NCBI GenBank assembly: GCA_943371025.1
Contig: CALRTC020000004.1
Span: forward strand, 62,001 to 126,000
Reading direction: 5' to 3'
DNA from: Niveispirillum sp943371025
GTDB taxonomy: Bacteria; Pseudomonadota; Alphaproteobacteria; Azospirillales; Azospirillaceae
DNA: 64,000 bases
Shown: positions 25,973 to 34,700 of the stretch, one piece after another
Numbering within the stretch: the stretch's first letter is position 1
How the letters are laid out: each line of letters begins with the position of its first letter
Position numbers and translations under genes: made by a program
The notes under the pieces: model-generated
Databases searched by the model: none
What the model was told of the DNA's origin: nothing
The model's input: the letters and a program-made list of their open reading frames with translations, nothing else

Positions 25973-28497
25973 CGGAAGAACAGCCGCTTCATCCCCTCCA
26001 TCATCACCAGATATGCTGGGACCGACAGCGCCAGGAACAGGTAGAAGGCCGGCGGCGGCGCCACGAAACCGAACCAGGGGCCGATGGGCGACAGGGGCAA
26101 GAGCGCCCCCAGGATGGCAATGCCCACCGCCGCCGCGGCCAGTACCGGATTGGGTCGGCTGCGCCAGGACAGGTGCCGCGACCGGATGACAAAGATGACC
26201 AGCACCTGCGTGGCCAGGCTTTCCACGAACCAGCCCGTCTGGAACAGGGCTTCGCCCGCGTCGAATACATGCAGAAGCACGTAGAAGGTCAGGAAATCGA
26301 AGGCGGAACTGACCGGTCCCATCACCAGCATGAACCGTTGGATCAATGTCAGGTTCCAATGGACGGGCCGGGCCAGGCTGTCGGCATCGACATTGTCCAG
26401 CGGGATGCCGGCTTCCGAGGCGTCGTAGAGCAGGTTGTTCAGCAGCACCTGGGTGGGCAGCATCGGCAGGAAGGGCAGGAACAGCGCCGCCCCCGCCATG
26501 CTGAACATGTTGCCGAAATTGGAACTGCTGCCCATCAGAATGTATTTGGTGACATTGCGCACGGTGCGCCGTCCTTCCATCACCGCGTCGGCCACCACCG
26601 ACAGGTCATGGTCCAGCAGCACCAGCCCCGCCGCCTCCTTGGCCACGTCGGCGCCGCTGTCCACGGCGATACCGACATCGGCGGCATGGATGGCCGACGC
26701 ATCATTGATCCCGTCCCCCAGAAAGCCCACGACCCGGCCGGCATGCTTGTAGGCCAGCAGGACCCGTTCCTTTTGTTGTGGGGTCATGCGGCAGAAGACA
26801 TTGACGCCCTTCAGTCGCGCCCGCAACGCATCGCCGCTCATCGCCTGCAACTCGTCCCCGGTGATCAGGCCCTTGATGGGGAAGTGCAGGGTTTCGCAGA
26901 CATGCCGCGTCACCCGTTCATTGTCACCCGTCAGCACCTTGACCGCCACACCGGCATCGGTCAGCGCGCGCAGGGCCGCGGCGGCGCTGGCCTTGGGCGG
27001 ATCCAGGAACAGGGCGTATCCGGCGAAGACCAGTTCGGCCTCGTCATCCAGCCGGGCGGAAAGGTGGCTGGCATCCATGGCGCGGGAGGCGACGGCCAGC
27101 ACCCGCAGGCCCTGTTCCCCCAATTGCGCGAACATGTCCAGCATCCGCGCGCGGGCCGCCGGGTCCAGCGGCTGGATGCCTTGATCGCCAGCATCGTAAT
27201 GGGTGGATTGGCGCAGCACGTCTTCTGGCGCACCCTTGACCACCAGCACGCGATCCGTGTCGTCAGTCACCAGCACCGACACGCGGCGACGTTCGAAGTC
27301 GAACGGCATCTCGCCGATCTTCGTCCAGCGGGTGACATCCAGCGGACGGAAGGCCAGGATGGCTTCGTCCAGCGCGCTGCGGATGCCGCTTTCAAAATGG
27401 CTGTTCAGATAGGCAAGGCGCAGGACCTTTTCGCTGTCCCGGCCATCCGTGTCGATGTGCCGGACCATGCGGATCACGGCTTCGGTCAGGGTTCCTGTCT
27501 TGTCCGTACACAGCACATCCATGGCGCCGATATTGTGCATGGCTGGCAGGCGCTTGACGATCACCCGCCTGGCGGCCAGCCGCGTGGCGCCCTTGGCCAG
27601 GGTCACGGTCACGATCATCGGCAGCAGTTCCGGTGTCAGCCCGACGGCCAGCGCCAGCGCGAACATCAGGCTTTCCAGCCAGGGCCGGTGGAACATGACA
27701 TTCACGGCCAGCACGAACAGCACCAGAAACACGGTCAACCGCAGGATCAGGTAACCGAAGCGCCGGATCCCCAACTCGAACGATGTAGGGGGTGGTTCCA
27801 CCAACAGGCTGTGGCTCAACTGCCCGAAGGCGGTGGCAGGGCCGGTACGACAGAGGATCGCCGTTCCCGTACCGCTCAGGACAGAGGTGCCCATGAACAG
27901 GGTATCGGTGGCGGCGCTCATGTCTTCAGTGGGTGTATCGGGCCCGTCGACCTGTTTTGGTGCGGGAAACGGTTCTCCGGTCAGCAGGGCCTGATTGACG
28001 AACAGGTCGCGCGCCTCCAGCAGCCGGCAATCGCCGGGCACCAGATCGCCGGCGGCCAGCCGGACAACGTCGCCCGGCGCCAGCATTTCCATGGGCAATG
28101 CCAGTTCCCTGCCGTCACGCAGAACGCGGACGGTGACGGCCACGCTACGCCGCAGGGCATCGACGGCGTTTTCCGCGCGGCGCTCCTGCACCATGTCCAG
28201 GAAGACGCTCAACACCACCATGGTCAGCACGATGGTGAAGCTGGTCAGGTTGCCCGTCGCCGCCGACAGGGCGCTGGCGAACAGCAGGATCAAAACCAGG
28301 GGATTGAGGAAACGGCCCAGAATTTGTCGCCAGAGCGGATGGCGATGCTGGGGCAGGGCCTGATTGGGCCCGAACCGTTGCAGGCGGCGCCCCGCTTCGG
28401 TCGACGTCAGTCCGCGTTCGTTGCTGTCCAGCCGGGCGGACAGGGCGGACAAGGGCAGTCCCGAAATCGGCCCCTCCAGCATCGGCTTGTCGACCAT
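25951..28497 (-). CDS. mgtA: Magnesium-translocating P-type ATPase (MgtA/MgtB type)
   Basis: 849 residues from ATG 28497, preceded by GGGGGAGG; an upstream ATG at 28545 is less likely. P3B ATPase importing Mg2+ across the inner membrane. Actuator motif LTGEPFP, phosphorylation site CTDKTGTLTE (about residue 330), nucleotide-binding KGAPEDVL, hinge FLGDGINDASAIHAADVGIAVDSGADVAKE and the MgtA-type SSNFGNMFSMAGAA loop are all present. The C-terminus overlaps the end of ndvB by 22 bp in convergent orientation. No Mg2+-sensing leader is evident in the short upstream region. Confidence 0.94.
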   Translation of the reverse strand: MVDKPMLEGPISGLPLSALSARLDSNERGLTSTEAGRRLQRFGPNQALPQHRHPLWRQILGRFLNPLVLILLFASALSAATGNLTSFTIVLTMVVLSVFLDMVQERRAENAVDALRRSVAVTVRVLRDGRELALPMEMLAPGDVVRLAAGDLVPGDCRLLEARDLFVNQALLTGEPFPAPKQVDGPDTPTEDMSAATDTLFMGTSVLSGTGTAILCRTGPATAFGQLSHSLLVEPPPTSFELGIRRFGYLILRLTVFLVLFVLAVNVMFHRPWLESLMFALALAVGLTPELLPMIVTVTLAKGATRLAARRVIVKRLPAMHNIGAMDVLCTDKTGTLTEAVIRMVRHIDTDGRDSEKVLRLAYLNSHFESGIRSALDEAILAFRPLDVTRWTKIGEMPFDFERRRVSVLVTDDTDRVLVVKGAPEDVLRQSTHYDAGDQGIQPLDPAARARMLDMFAQLGEQGLRVLAVASRAMDASHLSARLDDEAELVFAGYALFLDPPKASAAAALRALTDAGVAVKVLTGDNERVTRHVCETLHFPIKGLITGDELQAMSGDALRARLKGVNVFCRMTPQQKERVLLAYKHAGRVVGFLGDGINDASAIHAADVGIAVDSGADVAKEAAGLVLLDHDLSVVADAVMEGRRTVRNVTKYILMGSSSNFGNMFSMAGAALFLPFLPMLPTQVLLNNLLYDASEAGIPLDNVDADSLARPVHWNLTLIQRFMLVMGPVSSAFDFLTFYVLLHVFDAGEALFQTGWFVESLATQVLVIFVIRSRHLSWRSRPNPVLAAAAVGIAILGALLPLSPIGPWFGFVAPPPAFYLFLALSVPAYLVMMEGMKRLFFRYIAPSN

Positions 28498-28671
28498 GGG
28501 CCTCCCCCGGGATTCTGGCCCCCCGGGATGGATGATGGCCAGCATGGCCCGGTACCGGGGTGTGGAACCTCGCGTAGGATACGCCCGTCAGGCGGCGCAT
28601 CCCAAGTGCCGTCATCCGCCATTTCCAGCCGTGGGGATCAGCATGACGCCCGGAAGTCGTTCCGGAACGGG

Positions 28672-28827
28672 TCAGGGGGTGTGCTTGTCGGCACTTTTCT
28701 CAATGGCCTTGCCGGTCTTGGAAATGTCCTCGCCGGCACCCGCCATGGTGTGACAGGCGGACAGCAACGGCGTGGCCGCGAACATCATGATGAACAGCAA
28801 GGGCAGCGGCATCGCTTTACGGGACAT
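28672..28827 (-). CDS. Entericidin A/B family lipoprotein
   Basis: 51 residues: signal peptide ending in lipobox LLSAC (Cys about residue 23), then TMAGAGEDISKTGKAIEKSADKHTP, the typical entericidin tail. A small outer-envelope lipoprotein, stress-linked in many proteobacteria, where EcnA/EcnB form an antidote/toxin pair; only one is present here. AAGGAGA lies 6 bp before the start. It is the first of a run of small envelope/stress genes. Between it and mgtA (174 bp) I see no further gene. Confidence 0.85.
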   Translation of the reverse strand: MSRKAMPLPLLFIMMFAATPLLSACHTMAGAGEDISKTGKAIEKSADKHTP

Positions 28828-28862
28828 CTCGATCTCCTTAAGGGGGATGATGCAATGATCTG

Positions 28863-29021
28863 TCATATCCGCCCCAGCAACAGCAGGATCACGACGATGA
28901 TCAGGACAAGGCTGAGACCGCTGCTGGGGTAATAGCCCCAATTGGCGCTGTGCGGCCAACGGGGAAGGGAGGCGATCAGCAGGGCGATGACGATAATCAA
29001 CAGAATGGTGCCCAAGCCCAT
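28863..29021 (-). CDS. DUF3309 family small membrane protein
   Basis: 52 residues, almost entirely the family pattern MGLGTILLIIVIALL - SLPRWPHSANWGYYPSSG - LVLIIVVILLLLGRI: two hydrophobic helices around a WPHS-x-x-WGY-x-P-S-x-G loop. Function unknown; these occur in stress-induced clusters with CsbD, PRC-barrel and entericidin genes, as here. A CGGAG element precedes the chosen ATG; an in-frame start 10 codons upstream is possible. It lies 35 bp before the entericidin gene. Confidence 0.85.
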   Translation of the reverse strand: MGLGTILLIIVIALLIASLPRWPHSANWGYYPSSGLSLVLIIVVILLLLGRI

Positions 29022-29088
29022 GAAGCGCTCCGTGATTTGGTCCCACTGCACGGAACGGCGGAACCCGCCCTTCCCGGATGGGACAATG

Positions 29089-29478
29089 TTAATGGGTGTA
29101 CTTGTATTCAGGCAGGTTCTTCAGGGATTCCTTGGTGGCGTCCTTCAAGATCATCTTCTTGTCTTCGACGGCGAGCGCCGCGTAGGACACGACAACATAT
29201 TTGGAACCGACGCCCAGGAAACCGCCAACGGACAGGACGGCGAACGGGATCTTGTCATTGGGCGTGACGATCAGATCGTCGATGGTCCCGACCGTTTCGC
29301 CAGCCGAATTGAAAACCTTGCTGCCCACCACCTTGGAGGTGCGGTAGCCGGTGGCCAGGGTAGAAATATCCACCTGTGACAGGGCCATGGTCTGGGGGGT
29401 GCCCTGCGCAAAGGCGGTGTCGCCCAGTGAAGGCGCGAGAATGGCCAAGGCGGCCAGCGCCATTGTGACACGTTTCAT
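29089..29478 (-). CDS. PRC-barrel domain protein, exported
   Basis: 129 residues with a signal peptide (MALAALAILAPSLGDTAFAQG). The mature part carries one PRC-barrel: YRTSKVVGSKVFNSAGETVGTIDDLIVTPNDKIPFAVLSVGGFLGVGSKYVVV. Exported PRC-barrel proteins are common in alphaproteobacterial stress clusters; a role in envelope binding is inferred, not known. GGGAGA precedes the start. It is oriented with the DUF3309 and entericidin genes and may form an operon with them. Confidence 0.87.
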   Translation of the reverse strand: MKRVTMALAALAILAPSLGDTAFAQGTPQTMALSQVDISTLATGYRTSKVVGSKVFNSAGETVGTIDDLIVTPNDKIPFAVLSVGGFLGVGSKYVVVSYAALAVEDKKMILKDATKESLKNLPEYKYTH

Positions 29479-29513
29479 GATGTTCTCCCGTGGTTCTGCT
29501 CAGTCAAAGAAGG

Positions 29514-29549
29514 ACGCCAGTGCCCGGAGGGGCGCCCAAGCACTGGCGT
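29514..29549 (-). terminator. Terminator after the Lys/His-rich small gene
   Basis: ACGCCAGTGC / GCACTGGCGT, a 10-bp perfect stem, followed on the minus strand by CCTTCTTTGACTG. It lies 11 bp past the stop of the 51-residue gene. Confidence 0.6.
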
Positions 29550-29559
29550 AGCCAAGACG

Positions 29560-29715
29560 CTACTTCTTCTGCGCGTGCTTGGCATTCGTGTCGGCGTCAT
29601 GCTTGTCAACATGGGGGACGGGAGCATGCTTCGCTTCCGATGCCGTTTCCGTTCTGCCGCTCGCCGGCGTGACGGCGGCCGGCTTCTTAGCGAAGACGGT
29701 GTTGGGCTTCTGCAT
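29560..29715 (-). CDS. Lys/His-rich 51-residue protein
   Basis: A frame of 51 codons, MQKPNTVFAKKPAAVTPASG onward, ending KHDADTNAKHAQKK. It is strongly basic with no hydrophobic segment. Support: AAAAGGAAG 6 bp before the ATG, a terminator right after the stop, and its place in the stress block with FixJ-like box 2 upstream. Composition resembles small disordered, nucleic-acid-binding or metal-binding proteins. I do not recognise a family. Confidence 0.55.
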   Translation of the reverse strand: MQKPNTVFAKKPAAVTPASGRTETASEAKHAPVPHVDKHDADTNAKHAQKK

Positions 29716-29844
29716 GGTGTGCTTCCTTTTCATACCACCCTGGGACAGGGTGATGGATCGATTGATGGCGGCGACGCGATGGATAACAGGTCGGCCATTG
29801 ATCGATAATTGATTATATTAAGTAATGCAAAAAATGTTCAGTAT

Positions 29845-29860
29845 CGGAATTCACCTACAA
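29845..29860 (-). promoter_or_regulatory. FixJ-like box 2
   Basis: TAGGTGAATTCCG on the minus strand, in an AT-rich 278-bp gap between divergent genes; 130 bp before the Lys/His-rich gene (-) and 134 bp before the gene at 29994 (+). Confidence 0.45.
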
Positions 29861-29993
29861 CCAATTCATCTGCTGCGATCGCGAAATTATTTAATGTAAA
29901 AATGAAATATCGTGATAGTCTAATGGAGGGATATCCGGCCGTGAAATTTCACGGACTGCGCATATCCACTATTTCATACAAATGGGAGTCACG

Positions 29994-30422
29994 ATGATGT
30001 CAGCCCGTATGATGCGCGAGACCATTCATTTCCATCGTCCATTCATTTTGCCAGAGATTGAAGAACCGCTGCCGGCGGGGCGCTATGAGGTGGAGTTCGA
30101 GGAGGAGAGAATGGACAGCTTGTCCTTCACCGCCTGGCGGACCGTGCGGACGACGCTGCGCCGTATCGAAGCGACCAACGGATTGTCTTTTGCCCTGGAC
30201 GTTGGCGCAGAGGCGCTGAAAGCTGCGATCGCGGGCAATACTGACCAACCCTCCCCAGCATTTGTCGCACCATCCGCCGATGTCATCCCGGATACGGCAC
30301 CTGTTGCGCAGGCGGTCGAGCAGATGCCCGGCTGGCGGGATTTCATTATCCCACCCGTCGTCATTCCGGCAGCCATCACTGTCGCGGCCATCGCCGCCTT
30401 TATCCTGGGCCCGTTCCAGTAA
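29994..30422 (+). CDS. Unknown protein with C-terminal membrane helix
   Basis: 142 residues from ATG 29994 (GGGAG 5 bp upstream). The N-terminal part FHRPFILPEIEEPLPAGRYE, then VEFEEERMDSLSFTAWRTV, is a pattern I associate with small unnamed proteins of Rhodospirillales and rhizobia. The C-terminus (about 122-140, IPPVVIPAAITVAAIAAFIL) is a membrane helix. The middle is Ala/Pro-rich and probably disordered. It points away from the small-gene operon and shares its AT-rich upstream region with FixJ-like box 2. Function not assigned. Confidence 0.65.
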   Translation: MMSARMMRETIHFHRPFILPEIEEPLPAGRYEVEFEEERMDSLSFTAWRTVRTTLRRIEATNGLSFALDVGAEALKAAIAGNTDQPSPAFVAPSADVIPDTAPVAQAVEQMPGWRDFIIPPVVIPAAITVAAIAAFILGPFQ

Positions 30423-30439
30423 AGAACGCGGGAACAGCG

Positions 30440-30670
30440 TCAATCCTGGTCCGTACCGATCTGAACGATCCTGCGGATGAACTGCCAGGCATGTTCGTCG
30501 GTGCCGACGAAATCATGTTCGCATGCGCCAAGATTATAGCCCTTTGCAAACCGCTCTTGCAGCCTTTCCAGAAATTTCGGCTCCGTTTCCGTCATATGGG
30601 CGATCAGGATCTGCAAGATGCGCTCATGTGCGAGGACGCGGCGTTCAAGATCGGTGTTTTCAATAGGCAT
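30440..30670 (-). CDS. Small unknown protein
   Basis: 76 residues from ATG 30670 (MPIENTDLERRVLAHERILQ), with GAAAGG upstream. The first half is a predicted amphipathic helix or coiled coil (LERRVLAHERILQILIAHM). The second half has a single Cys and ends in EHAWQFIRRIVQIGTDQD. No family recognised. Hairpin repeat R5 ends 24 bp before the start codon, so the repeat would be in its 5' leader. It converges with the gene ending at 30422. Confidence 0.55.
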   Translation of the reverse strand: MPIENTDLERRVLAHERILQILIAHMTETEPKFLERLQERFAKGYNLGACEHDFVGTDEHAWQFIRRIVQIGTDQD

Positions 30671-30694
30671 GATGCGCCTTTCTTTACGACTGCC

Positions 30695-30786
30695 GCCACG
30701 CCGCGCGCGTGCGGCGTGGCCAAGCCAACGGATGTTGGCGCCAGCGATTGGGGGCATTGATCAGAACCAACAGGTTCTGATCAATG
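30695..30786 (-). repeat. Multi-hairpin dispersed repeat, copy R5
   Basis: Read on the minus strand: hairpin A, 14-bp perfect stem CATTGATCAGAACC with 4-nt loop (30755-30786); spacer CAATCGCTGGCG; hairpin B GCCAAC/GTTGGC with loop ATCC (30724-30739); hairpin C GCCACGCCGC/GCGGCGTGGC (30695-30720). Spacer and linker match R1; stem B replaces the CCTAC/GTAGG of R1 with a compensated CCAAC/GTTGG. Confidence 0.7.
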
Positions 30787-30796
30787 CAAACGGGTA

Positions 30797-31609
30797 TTAC
30801 TTGACGGTCCCTTCCACCACGCGGTTGAGCGGTTGCCGTTTGCCGTCCTGCTGCTGCACCGGCAACTCCCGTTCGCCAACCCACAGCGTCTCAATGCGCG
30901 ATCCGACCACGCCAGCCGCGATCAGGGCGTTGCGGACGGTTTCGGCGCGCTGCCGCGAGAGGTCCATATTGTAATAGTCCGTTCCGAGGCTGGACGCCTT
31001 GCCTACCAGGGTGACGCGCCGGTCGGGATTGCTGCGGATTTCCTTCGCGGCGTCCCGCAGAATGGCCTCGCCGTCCTTTGTCAGTGTCGCCTTGTCGAAC
31101 TCGAAATAGGTATTGTACGACGTCTGCTGATAGGTGGCCGCCACGGGGCCCGGCGCGGCGATAACGGCGACAACCAACGTCGTCTGGCAGGGGGTCGCTG
31201 TGCCCTCGATCGTGGCCGGCTTCAACCCGATCGACAGGTTTTTGCAGGCCACTTCCTCCACCGTCATGCCTTTGGCCCAGTCCTGACTGGATTCCGTCGG
31301 CATCAGGCCGTGACCATGGGTGATCGCCCGCCGCAGGAAAGGCTCCGCCAGATCCATGCGCCCCTGTGACTGATAGGAAGCGCCCAGATTGAGTTCATCA
31401 TAGGGGCTGTTGGGCCATTTGATATTGGCGGCCTCCAGGATGCGGGTCGATTTGTCGTAATTCCCCGCTTTCAGGGCCGTGTAGCCCGGCGAAGTCACGG
31501 AGATGTCGTGACCGGGCCCCTGCGATCCGGCCTCCTGATGCCGCGTGGAGCAGCCGGACAGCAGCAGCAGGCCGATGGGCAGTGCGTACATCAATTGGCT
31601 TTTAGGCAT
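30797..31609 (-). CDS. OmpA-family lipoprotein
   Basis: 270 residues. Lipobox LLLLSGC at the end of the signal peptide (Cys about 20). A tetratricopeptide-like middle (YTALKAGNYDKSTRILEAA, YDELNLGASYQSQGRMDLAEPFL, about 45-110) precedes a C-terminal OmpA/MotB peptidoglycan-binding domain: YFEFDKATLTKDGEAIL, then VTLVGKASSLGTDYYNMDLSRQRA. It probably tethers the outer membrane to peptidoglycan. AAGGATC lies before the start. Upstream are a 20-bp palindrome and FixJ-like box 3. Repeat R5 begins 10 bp beyond its stop. Confidence 0.85.
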   Translation of the reverse strand: MPKSQLMYALPIGLLLLSGCSTRHQEAGSQGPGHDISVTSPGYTALKAGNYDKSTRILEAANIKWPNSPYDELNLGASYQSQGRMDLAEPFLRRAITHGHGLMPTESSQDWAKGMTVEEVACKNLSIGLKPATIEGTATPCQTTLVVAVIAAPGPVAATYQQTSYNTYFEFDKATLTKDGEAILRDAAKEIRSNPDRRVTLVGKASSLGTDYYNMDLSRQRAETVRNALIAAGVVGSRIETLWVGERELPVQQQDGKRQPLNRVVEGTVK

Positions 31610-31640
31610 GGTGATGATCCTTGAATTTTAAGGAATTTTA

Positions 31641-31660
31641 AGTCCGGATTAATCCGGACT
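31641..31660. promoter_or_regulatory. 20-bp perfect palindrome
   Basis: AGTCCGGATT/AATCCGGACT, 32 bp before the OmpA-lipoprotein start codon. It could be an operator or a small hairpin in the leader. Confidence 0.4.
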
Positions 31661-31704
31661 GCTTCAAAGGTATGATAAATTATTTAGTGATTATTATTAA
31701 TCGT

Positions 31705-31720
31705 CGGAATATACCTACGT
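31705..31720 (-). promoter_or_regulatory. FixJ-like box 3
   Basis: TAGGTATATTCCG on the minus strand, reading toward the OmpA-lipoprotein gene 96 bp away, in an AT-rich gap. TATCGTTC just downstream on the plus strand could alternatively pair with GGAAT as an ECF-type promoter, but the spacing is short. Confidence 0.45.
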
Positions 31721-31792
31721 CTATCGTTCATTCTCTGCCAAAATATTGTGTAAACTTACATATTCATAATTCCGGGAAGTGACCGGGATTTG

Positions 31793-34700
31793 CTATTTCT
31801 CTTCCAGTGCCTTTGTTGAGCTATTCCAGTCCGCCAACAACGCAATACGCGCCAGGGCGGGGATGGAGCGCGCGCCGGTCCGGCGCATGATGGCGGCCCG
31901 GTGATGTTCAACAGTGCGTTGGCAGATACCGAGGTCGGCGGCGATGTTCTTGCTGGGATGTCCGGCCAGTACCATTGTCATGATCTGCCGCTGCCGTTTC
32001 GTCAGTCCGGCGATGTGCCTGGCGGCGTCAAGATGCCAGGTGGCCAGTTTGGTTTCGTCATCCACCCTTTCCAGGGCCAGCCGGATGCTGGCCACAAGGT
32101 CGGTGCGGCTGACCGGCTTTTCAATGAAATCGGCGGCACCCGCCCGCATGGCGGCCACGGCCACGGGTACATCGCTGCTGCCGGTCATGACGATGGCCGG
32201 GGTTGTGACACCGGCTTGCCGCAGATGGTGCAGCAGGTCGATGCCGCCCATACCCGGCAGGTAGGCGTCGATCAGCAGACATTCCGGCCCTGTCCGTCGC
32301 GGCCCCGCCAGGAAGTCTTCCGCACTGGCGTGATCGACCAGATTCCAGCTCTGCCCTTCCAGGGACTGGTGAAGGCTGTCGCGCAGCAGGGCGTCGTCGT
32401 CGATGATGTGGATGGTGACGCCATCCCCCGTTCCGCCGCTGGGTTCCGGCATCCGCACCGCCAGCGGCGGCACAGCCAGCAAGCGCTGAACCGTGCGCAG
32501 CAAGGTCGTGGGATTGACCGGCTTGTGCAACTGCAATTCGTTGCGCAGGGCGATGGCGCGCAACGTCTCCGTCGAGATATCCGCCGTCAGCAAGAGACCG
32601 GGAACGGCGCGATGCAGGTCGCGGCGCAGGGAGGCCAGCAGATCCAGTCCGTTCGTTCCTCCCGGCAGATTGAAATCGACCAGCAGCAGGTCGGGGCGGA
32701 AGCCCTCGGCCGCCATCTGGCGTTGGGCTGATCCGGCATCGACCGCCAGCAACACCCGGTGGCCGGCGTCGCGCAGAACCATTCCCAGCAGATCACCCAC
32801 CTCCGGATCATCCTCCACCACCAGCACGTTGCCTGGAATGGCGACATCCTTTTCCAGGCTGTCAGGCGCGGGCAGGGCGGGTGCCGTTGCCGCCTGCGCA
32901 TTGAACAGGATCTCGATGGTGAAGACCGACCCCTTGCCCGGTACCGACCGCACCCGCACCGGATGGTTCAGAAGCCCGCTCAGCCGGCGGACGATCGACA
33001 ATCCCAGGCCCAGGCCATTGCCGGGCTTCCCATCGGCCTGGGTTATCTGATGATGTTCCTCGAAAATCGCCTGTTGTTCGGCTTCCGGCACGCCAACGCC
33101 CGTATCCCAGATTTCGACGCTGATCCCGTCCGCCCGGCGGCGGCAGCCCAGCAGCACCTTGCCCCGGCGGGTATATTTCAGGGCATTGGACAAAAGGTTG
33201 CGGACCATCTGTTCCAGCAGGCGCCGGTCGCTGAAGACCTGAACGCTGCAAGGAACCACGCGCAATCTCAGGCCGCGCGCGTGGGCGTGGTAACTGAATT
33301 CTTCCCGCATCCGGCACAGCAGGTCGTCGATGGGGAACCGTGAAAGGTCGGTGGCGATGACGCCGGCTTCGATCTGGTTGATGTCCAGCAGGGCATTCAG
33401 CATGCCGGACATGGCACCGATGGTTTCCCCGATCCGATCCAGCAATTCGCGATCCTGCTTCGCCTGCGTCCGGCCCGCCAGGATGCCCTGAAGCAGGATC
33501 AGGGTCTGCAAGGGCTGGCGCAGGTCATGGCTGGCGGCAGCCAGGAAATGCGACTTGCCCCGGTTCGCCATTTCGGCCTGCCGCTTGGCAATCCGCAACG
33601 CTTCGGCCACCCGCCGGCGCTCGGTGATATCGACGAAGGTGATGACCACCCCTTCCACCTGATTGTCACGCGTCAGATAGGGCAGCACCCGGCGCAGATA
33701 CCACGCGCCGGTCCGCGCCTCGATCTCCCGTTCGATCGGCACGCGCGACTGCAAGACGGACTGGGCATCGGCAAACAGGTCGCCATCGGCGGCCAGCGAA
33801 CTGAGGTCGGCCAAGGGGCGGCCGACATCACCGGGAAGGATACTGAACAAGGACCGGGTGGCGGGGGTGAAGAAGCGGATGGCCAGTTCCGGGTCCAGGA
33901 AGATGGTCGCCACATCTGTGCTGTAGAGCACGTTTTGCAGGTCGTTCGAGGTGGTGCGCTGCCGGTCCAGGGTTTCCTGCAATTGGCTGTTCAGGGCTGT
34001 CAGCTCCTCGTTCAGCGATTGCAATTCCTCTTTGGAGGTCAGCAATTCCTCATTGGCTGACTGATACTCCTCATTGATGGACAGGGCCTCCTGGGTGACG
34101 GCCTTCTGTTCTTCCCCTGCCAGTTCCAGGTTGCGGATGGCCGCTTCCAGTTCGGCGCGCGTATGGTCCAGTTCACGGGCCAGGCTGCCGGCCTGTCCTT
34201 CCGGGGGAAGGGGGGCCTTACTGTCACTGCCCATCGCCGGCGGGGCCCGGTCGACAAAGCAGACCAGCATCAACTCCTCCCCCTCATGGGTGACGGGATG
34301 TACAGCGATGCTGAAGTCAATAACGTCGCCATCGCGGCGTATCTGGCCGCCCTGGATCGTAATCCTGACCTTCTCCTGGCGTGCCCGTTGGATGGCGGCG
34401 CGCAGTTTCACCGCCAGGCTGGGGGGTGTCATGGCCAGCAGATCCTGCGTCGGGTGGCCGGGCGGCACCCGCAGGAAATGATCGGTTGGCCCCAGGGAGT
34501 AAAGACAATCATGGCTTCGATTGATCAGGATCGCCGCCGGGGCATAGTCCCGCATCACCAGTTGCCGGCACAACTCCGCCAGCGCATTCTGCCGCGACAG
34601 GCCGGGGCCGGTACCGATACGAGGCAGAGCGCGGATACCGTCCCCCGCACTCATCAGGAAGCTGAAGTCACCCGGACGGCTGCGGCCGACATGGCGGAAC

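Noticed and set aside
26173..28932. 919-codon plus-strand frame opposite mgtA
   Set aside because: Gln/His/Arg-rich shadow; the opposite strand has a complete P-type ATPase.
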